Under the pieces are notes generated by a model that searched no databases, was not told the origin of the DNA, and was given only the letters and a program-made list of their open reading frames with translations. The translations under genes were made by a program, and so were the position numbers. Positions 57,554 through 64,000 of a stretch of DNA of 64,000 nt are shown piece by piece. The DNA is from Atrina japonica (taxonomy: Eukaryota > Mollusca > Bivalvia > Pterioida > Pinnidae): the NCBI GenBank assembly GCA_030159075.1, contig BROG01000440.1, forward strand, positions 310,001-374,000. Direction: 5' to 3'. Each line of letters opens with the position of its first letter. The first letter of the stretch is position 1.

Positions 57554-57819
57554 CTAACTTTAAAAATTTAACCCTTTACTATGCCCCAATGCATGATCAG
57601 GACATTAATTTAAAAAACATTGAATAGAATCTAAAGTTACTTGGCGTGAAGGTAGCTTATGCAATGTTCACTGAGGTGTGACAATACCAACATAAGGAAG
57701 TCACATCAAATGTAACAATATTGACAGTGACAATAGTTTTTTTATTACTCAGAATAAGTTTAAAGATGTCTAATCTGGACCAGATACATATACTGTGATA
57801 ATGATGTACTAGAGATGGA

Positions 57820-58130
57820 GGAGATTGACATTGAAAATCTTGAACTTGAAAAAATGATTAAGTTATATCCCTGATGATGAAATATTATCAACAATAGAAA
57901 GGCCCGAATCTTAAAATAACAGATGAACATTTCTCGGAGCCAATTCCAGATAAAAGAAAAAGATGTCATTACGAAATCCAGATTTACCCAGAAAACAAGC
58001 AAAATCGAAATGGGCTGTAAATTTATATGAAGGGCAGCTAATTAAACAATAGAAAAGTTTTGCAGAAAAATACTATTAGACAAGGTATAAATGAAGTGAA
58101 AGGGGATTTAAACGTGAAAGGGGATTTACC
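57820..58130 (+). pseudogene. Possible relic of a recombinase-like ORF
   Basis: Fragments EEIDIENLELEKMIK, ITDEHFSEPIPDKRKR and RNPDLPRKQAKSKWAVNLYE in different frames recall the N-terminal region of bivalve Crypton/QRICH-like multicopy proteins (a KxTKWAVxVFEEW-type motif). Frame breaks throughout. Weak call. Confidence 0.25.
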
Positions 58131-58210
58131 GTCAAAGCAGGAATGGAGGGTTTCTTTTCACATAATTCTTTGCTGCCACAGTTACAAGTATGTCTGACGC
58201 AAACAGCGGT

Positions 58211-58262
58211 GAACAGGTTACAGAAAAAAAAAAAAAAAAACACAAAAAAAAACAACAACAAA
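58211..58262. repeat. A-rich simple sequence
   Basis: Runs of A broken by C (aaaaacacaaaaaaaaacaacaac). It may be the tail of a decayed retroelement, but no element could be defined. Confidence 0.6.
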
Positions 58263-59221
58263 CAAACAGGTCATTGTTCAGATGCTGTATGGAATAATAT
58301 ACATACAAATGTCAAATAGGAAATTCAGGTGAGTAATGTGATTCAAGGATCTAAACGAAAACATGATTATTAATTTGAATATGTGCCTAAAACTCAACAT
58401 GGATTTATTAAAATCGGGAAAAGGGATTTAAAAATTAACATTCCCTTATATAATTCTTGTTGGAAATATTACAGAAAAAAAATAAATTAATTTGTTTGAA
58501 GGTTATATTGATTTGGTTTTCTTATTTTTGTTGAGATGACAACTCGGCAATGGAAAAGCTAAAATCCATTCATCTGGTCAACGGCTAACTGTGGAATACA
58601 AATGTAGTTAAATAGGACTAAACTCTATTCATCTTTTCAACAGTTACCTGTAGAATACTAAAATTAAAACACCCAAAACATAAAGGATGATCATTTTCCT
58701 TTGTGAATTGGGTCTGTAAAGATATTAACTACTAGTTCACAATTTGAGAACATTTTGTGATCCTTCCTTGTGGTTGATTTGCCGTAAAAAGGAGTGTCAT
58801 TTATTCTTTCTTTTCATAAACTAAAGCAGTCTAAACGGGATAGAATATCCCCGCAGCAACCAATACTAACGGAAACCACTCAACCGTGAATGGTAGGTTA
58901 TAACGGCCAGTCAATCATGAAAATGAAAAGTCCTTGTTACAGATAAATATTATAAACATTAAACATGTACCAAATTTGTAGTTTTGGAATAAAGAGGCCA
59001 AAACAAATGCTTAAGACGATCGTTGCTGTCAATAAGACTTCATCAATTGAACTCGAGTTTAGAATAGATGTAGAGTTTCGAAATATATTTCAATGGTATC
59101 ATGTAAAACCAAAAAGTAACTGCATTTCTAAATCCGTTTAAGTAGCCCCTGTAAAAGGTGGTCATTTAAGCTTTTGATGCGTTTAGAATTTAAAGTGTTA
59201 TTCATTCGAAATCATTACTTT

Positions 59222-59515
59222 AGTTTGCGAGTACTCTGTTTCACTAAGTGAAATGTTGAGTTACCTGTTTGGTGGCAGTTATTGAGACGTCTGTACCAAT
59301 TATGACGAGGATTCGTTCCTAACGTATTTCATTTTAATTTGGCTGTGGAATCACGGCGGGTGCGACCGGTCGACAGGGGGGATGATAACTTCTCCATGGC
59401 ACCTGGTCCCACCTCTTGATTTCAATAGGTCCGTGTTTGTCCATTTTTTACCAGATTTGCACCTATATCCTGGACATCCTAGTGATTTATAGCTTGGTAT
59501 CGGAGACTTTTTATA
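59222..59515 (+). mobile_element. 3' end copy of the reverse transcriptase element
   Basis: From gcgagtactctgtttcacta through ggtatcggagac it aligns with 62582-62860, covering the last codons (YSVSLSEML in the intact frame; here frame-shifted) and the 3' untranslated part. No upstream RT domain, so 5' truncated or broken. Confidence 0.8.
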
Positions 59516-60779
59516 TTTAGTATAAAATAATCAGCTGGTACCGAAATATCAGGAAAGCCACAAGACAATATCACCCAAAAGTCACCCGACCATGAAATGT
59601 AGATCACTCAGAACAAACACATGCGGCAAACATACGTTTTGGTTACAGCTAACGTACATGGCAAGTACTAATCATGCATCACTCTGCATTGCTAAAATTT
59701 GGGTTAAACCTACAAGAATTGTGAACATGTGTGCAGTCACTGTGACGCTGAACTTATATGACCATTCAAGGTAATGACATACCTCTAAATGATCCCTATA
59801 CATCCCGAACTTTGTTTGCAGGGGTATAATTAAACTTCTAGGATCTTAAAAACTGCAAATCGAATAGATGCAGATTGTCCCTGTAGGCCTTTTAAGTTGG
59901 CAACGGCACTCATTGGTCTCAATTATATTTAAAGCGATATGAGCTGTCGTGGATGAAAAAAATTCCATGTCCATTTTATGTAATATATTATCTCATATAT
60001 ATACCAAAGAGACGATCTGGTGGTTAGAATAACAAATGCATATGTATAATTGCAACATTCTTGCCAAACGTAACCCGTAATATCAGTTATTGCTTTGAGC
60101 ATTGCAAATTTTTTACGAAGATAACCGTTTGTCCAATAAACACGTGCTATTTGCAGTTAATATACATTCTATTCTTATTACCCTTTGCGTTTATTTTCGT
60201 ACATCATCATTTCATACCTAAATCAGGCATAGTTGGTCTTTTTCATCGTTTCAAAACATTCGTCTCTGAAATTGTCCACGTGCTGGGTATATCGGGTGAT
60301 CTCGACCCATTTTTAACTCGTCCCATTACATTCTCGGCTTTATCATTCTTGACACATATGATCATGAACCGCCCAAATCCACAGGACAAGGTGGCACGAT
60401 TGTAACAAGAGGCCCAATGGGCCTTAACGGTCACCTGAGAAAATTTCCTGTCAAGTTTGGTTGGTTAAAATTTGTCTACTGGTTCTTGAGAAGTCAAAAG
60501 TCTAACATTTGACAAAAAAAAAAAAAAAACCAAAAAAAAAAACAAAAAACAAAACACCAAAAAAACCAAAACAAAACATACAAAAAAAAACATTAAAAAA
60601 AAAAACCAAAAATCATATTTTCTGTTTACTTAGATGTCTGTGAACTTGGCCTTTGATCATTTTGTCAAAATGATCCTTAGATAATTCCTAGCAACTTTCT
60701 GATATATCTTTGTATACAAAAAAAAAAATCAATCAGTTTTGAGTTATGAAGCCATTTATATACAACTGTACCCTGTGTT

Positions 60780-61800
60780 ATTCAATTTCAATCACCCCCT
60801 AGTGAACCGTTTATTGACAGAATCCATTTTCAAAACATCAGAAATCCAATTAAAGGGAGATAACTCCCATAAGCGAGGACCTGACAATTTAGGCCTTGTT
60901 AACTTTTTTGTAGATCTTTGCTTGCTAAACATTTCTGCTTCTTTTACTTTTATTTTAGCTATTATACTTTTCAAGATAAATGTCAATAAACATCCAAAAA
61001 CATGAAAAATCAACTTAAAAGGGGAAATAACTCCCATAAGGGGTTACCTGACAATTTTGGCCCTGTTGATTTTTTTTAAATATATGCATGCTGAACAATT
61101 TTGCTTCTTCCACTTTTACTCTAGCTATTATACTTTTCAAGGTAATGTCAATAAACATCCAAAAACATGAAAAATCAACTTAAAAGGGGAAATAACTCCC
61201 ATAAGGTGTGACCTGACAATTTTGGCCCTGTTGACTTTTGTAGATCTTTGCGTGCTGAACAATTTTGTTCCTTTCACTTTTACTCTAGCTTTTATACTTT
61301 TCAAGATAATGTCAATAAACATCCATAAACATGAAAATCAACTTAAAAGGGGAAATAACTCCCATAAGGGGTTACCTGACAATTTCGGCCCTATTGACTT
61401 TTTTGTAGATCTTTGCCTGCTGAACAATTTTGCTTCTTTCATTTTTACTCTAGCTTTTATACTTTTCAAGATAATGTCAATAAACATCCAAAAACATGAA
61501 AAATCAACTTAAAAGGGGAAATAACTCCCATAAGGGGTTACCTGACAATTTCGGTCCTATTGACTTTTTTATAGATCTTTTTGTGCTGAACATTTTTGTT
61601 CCTTTCACTTTCTCTCTATCTATTATACTTTTCAAGATAATGTGAAAAAACATCCAAAAACGTGAAAAATCCATAAAAAGGGGAATTACCTCATATAAGG
61701 GTCGACGAGACAATTTCCACCAAAATAAAATATTGGTAGATTTTTGCAAGCTGCTCATTTTCAGGTAACGGTTTTTTCTCTAGCTTTAATAATTTTGGAG
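60780..61800 (+). repeat. 165-bp tandem repeat, about 5.5 copies
   Basis: The marker cataag of ctcccataaggggttacctg occurs at 60868, 61035, 61200, 61363, 61529 and about 61692, giving a 163-167 bp period. Each unit also has gatctttg-tgctgaacaa, cttttactctagc and cttttcaagataatgtcaat. Confidence 0.93.
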
Positions 61801-62091
61801 ATACATGTATTAAATCAAAAATATCTGTTGACTCATTCGTTCTATATTAAGTCATGACAGCCATGTTTGGTCCTATCCCCTTTTCATCTGTAAACTTTAT
61901 GTTGCTTTACATGATTATATTTCCTGTCAAGTTTGGTTCAAAGTAGCCTAATGGTTCTCGAGAAGTAGTCAAAAAATGTCTTAACTTTTACACAAAAACC
62001 AAAAACTTACATTTTCAATTTATTTAGGTGCCTGTGACCTTGACCTCATGACCGTGAAATTTTGTCAAAATGATCCTTAGATAATTCCTAA

Positions 62092-62872
62092 GCAGACTTC
62101 ATTCAGAAACTGCTGAATCAAAAAAAAGAAAAAGTTAGCGGTGTCCTTTAATTTGACATTTAGATATATCGACGACGTTTTGTCAATTAATAATGACAAT
62201 ATTCATACATATATCAATGCGATATATCCTAGCGAACTAGAAATTAAATATACAACAGAATCAAGCACACACGCTTCATACTTAGACCTTTTACTTAATA
62301 TAAACACAGACGGGAAATTAGCAACTAAGCTATACGACAAACGCGACGATTTCGGCTTTCCCATCGTAAATTTTCCACATTTAAGTAGTAATATCCCTCA
62401 GTCACCCGCATATGGAGTTTATATTTTACAAATGATCCGATATGCCAGGGCGTGTACAACATATGAAGATTTCATATACAGAGGTAAACTACTCACTGAC
62501 AAATTATTGACACAGGGATATCGAAAACCGCGTTTAATGTCAACGTTCCGCAAATTTTACGGTCGGTATAATAGTCTTGTTTGCGACTACTCTGTTTCAC
62601 TAAGTGAAATGTTGAGTTGCCTTTTCATTGGCGGTTGTTGAAACGTCTGTACCAATTGTGACGAGGATATACTCCTCACGTGTTTCATTGGACTTGACTG
62701 TGGACTCACGGCGGGCGTGATCGGTCGACAGGGGATGCTTACTCCTTTCATGGCACCTGATCCCACCTCTTGGTTTTCAGAGGTCCGTGTTTGTCCATTT
62801 TTACCGGATTTGTATCTATGTCCTGGACATTCTATTAATTTATACTTTGGTATCTGAATTTTTTTTTTTATA
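62092..62872 (+). mobile_element. 5'-truncated reverse transcriptase element with 6-bp target duplication
   Basis: Inserted into the long repeat: tcctaa at 62086-62091 and 62873-62878 flanks it, and the empty-site sequence (attcctagcaactttc) is seen in the same repeat near 60687-60702. The insertion starts inside the RT frame (gacttcattcagaaactgct) and ends with a T-rich 3' end. Confidence 0.8.
62141..62641 (+). pseudogene. Reverse transcriptase C-terminal half with YIDD catalytic motif
   Basis: The open frame begins VSFNLTFRYIDDVLSINN, with the catalytic YIDD codons at 62165-62176. It continues ELEIKYTTESSTHASYLDLL, LYDKRDDFGFPIVNFPHLSS, NIPQSPAYGVYILQMIRYAR, and ends near RKPRLMSTFRKFYGRYNSLV and YSVSLSEML with a stop at 62639-62641. 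An upstream piece (ADFIQKLLNQ) is one frame off across an A run. There is no GIY-YIG or other endonuclease after the RT. The frame is a fragment; no complete element exists in the window. Confidence 0.82.
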
Positions 62873-63320
62873 TCCTAACAACTTTCTCATATATCTTTGT
62901 ATACAAAAAGTCAATCAGCTTCGAGTTATTAAGCAATTTGTAATATAATTGTACCATGTGTTACTGAAGCGCCCCTTAGTGGCTTTTCATTTTCGTTCGC
63001 AAACTTTGTAGATATTGACTTTAAAATCATGCATACAAAATTTGAAAGTCATTGTTTATTGGTTCATGAGAAGATTTTTAAAGATGTACCAAGTTTTGGT
63101 GCTTTTTGGCCCCTTTTGAGGCCCCTATGGGTCCTAGCCCCTTTTCATTCGCAAACTTTATGCGGCTTCACATGGGAATGCTATATACCAAGTTTGGTTA
63201 AAATTGGCCCACTGGTTCTTGAGAAGAAGTCGAAAATGTGTAAATGTTAACGACGGATGACGACAGACAAAAGACGATGGCAATAGGTCACCCTGAGCCT
63301 TTGGCTCAGGTGACCTAAAA

Positions 63321-64000
63321 ACATGAGTTACGCATACATTTCACAGTTATTTTGTTTTAATTTGTTAATGTCAGCATTCAGGGTAACATTAAAGATCGGA
63401 AAAATTTCTTTTAGTGACTTGATATATTTATTCATATATTCATCCAATTTTCTTCAGGTATTTAAAATAGCGTTGAAAAGCATATATTTTACATAATACA
63501 TGCACTTTCCAAAAAAAAAAAAATCATGTCCTGTATTTTAAAAGTAAATATAAAACACATAAAAATCAGCAAACTTTAACATAGTCCGAGAGCGTAAAGG
63601 ATCGAGATCCCCTGACCGAATTACGAAGTACATTTGATATGGCGAAAGAGTTTATCTGAAAGGTCATTGCATACGGAAATACAGCTGGATTTTTTAAGGT
63701 ACGGGAAAACTTAAATTCTAATAAAACAAATAACTTCGAGAAGAAGATCTTTTACGTGTTTGATAATGTTTTGAACACACATTTTATCATATTCTCGACT
63801 ATATGTCAGGGGACAAAAATAATCATTGTGACAGCTTATATCGCTTTAAATGGTTTATATACCCATCCAAAATGACGAGTGAAATTGATATATACGCTGT
63901 AAATAAATAGGACAGGATATCATTTGAATAACGCAAATATCCAAACCGAAAATTAACGAATTATTTGATAGTTTTGGATACTTTTATTAAAACCCCGGGT
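63321..64000. other. Non-coding region at the right edge, nothing recognised
   Basis: AT-rich, no open frame of note, no repeat boundary seen. Confidence 0.5.

Larger units (their letters stand above)
60400..63320 (+). repeat. Long composite bivalve-type dispersed repeat
   Basis: Left boundary gaggcccaatgggccttaac ggtcacctga (60411-60438); right boundary ggtcaccctgagcctttggc tcaggtgacc (63287-63316). Internal modules (aaatgatccttagataattc; atatctttgtatacaaaa; gttcatgagaagatttttaa) recur. It hosts the 165-bp array and an RT insertion. No coding capacity of its own was seen. Confidence 0.75.

Noticed and set aside
60061..60405. Plus-strand open frame of 114 codons
   Set aside because: Lies at the edge of a dispersed repeat, no family resemblance, likely chance.

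Overview
The window is AT-rich animal nuclear DNA. It holds one clearly supported protein-coding gene, spread over widely spaced exons with consensus GT-AG introns and surrounded by microsatellites, minisatellites, foldback (MITE-like) elements, tRNA-derived SINEs and retroelement relics. Several features point to a marine bivalve mollusc: SINE tails resembling molluscan ones, foldbacks starting near ACAGT-AACC and ending near GGTT-ACTGT, frequent tacatgtac words, and a long repeat ending in a 'gagcctttggctcaggtgacc'-type palindrome. The host assignment is inference from style; no species marker is present.

Positions 1-38008 hold the 3' three quarters of a salt-inducible kinase gene (SIK, closest to the SIK1/SIK2 branch) on the + strand. 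Six coding exons were placed from splice sites, reading frame and family similarity: 6697-6760, 16882-16997, 32090-32260, 33192-33315, 34985-35232 and 35888-38008. Joined, they stay open for 947 residues. They encode the kinase domain from subdomain V onward (HRDLK, DFG, the activation-loop Thr, APE), the UBA domain, and a long Gln-rich tail with PKA/14-3-3-type serines. The glycine loop, the lysine of subdomain II and the promoter lie upstream of the window. The introns (about 10 and 15 kb for the two largest) are filled with tandem arrays: 46 bp at 8.25-9.43 kb, 66 bp at 15.84-16.57, 32 bp at 19.14-19.95, about 47 bp at 23.04-23.59, 24 bp at 23.91-24.68 and 25.59-25.98, and 33 bp at 26.41-27.97. 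They also hold MITE-like foldbacks, a SINE with target-site duplication (29.42-29.69), a TTAA-flanked piggyBac-style element (29.82-30.44) and a 1-kb foldback element (33.36-34.37). The start of the fourth visible exon is preceded by two partial tandem copies of its own splice acceptor.

Positions 38009-48600 contain no convincing gene. They are probably 3' UTR followed by intergenic DNA, with a dimeric tandem repeat at 39.06-39.72, microsatellites and dispersed TTAA-ended repeats.

Positions 47800-63320 are a nested transposon graveyard. There is a 5'-truncated LINE with a 12-bp target duplication and A-rich tail (48852-50432). There are several broken copies of one endonuclease-less reverse transcriptase family (51.2, 52.35-53.10, 53.75-54.6, 59.22-59.51 and 62.09-62.87 kb), one interrupted by a SINE (54019-54302). 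There is a TIR MITE (55038-55405) with a sibling (53.23-53.54), and a long bivalve-type repeat (60.4-63.3 kb) that contains a 165-bp tandem array and a reverse transcriptase insertion. No bacterial-type operon, CRISPR array, rRNA gene or intact tRNA gene was seen.
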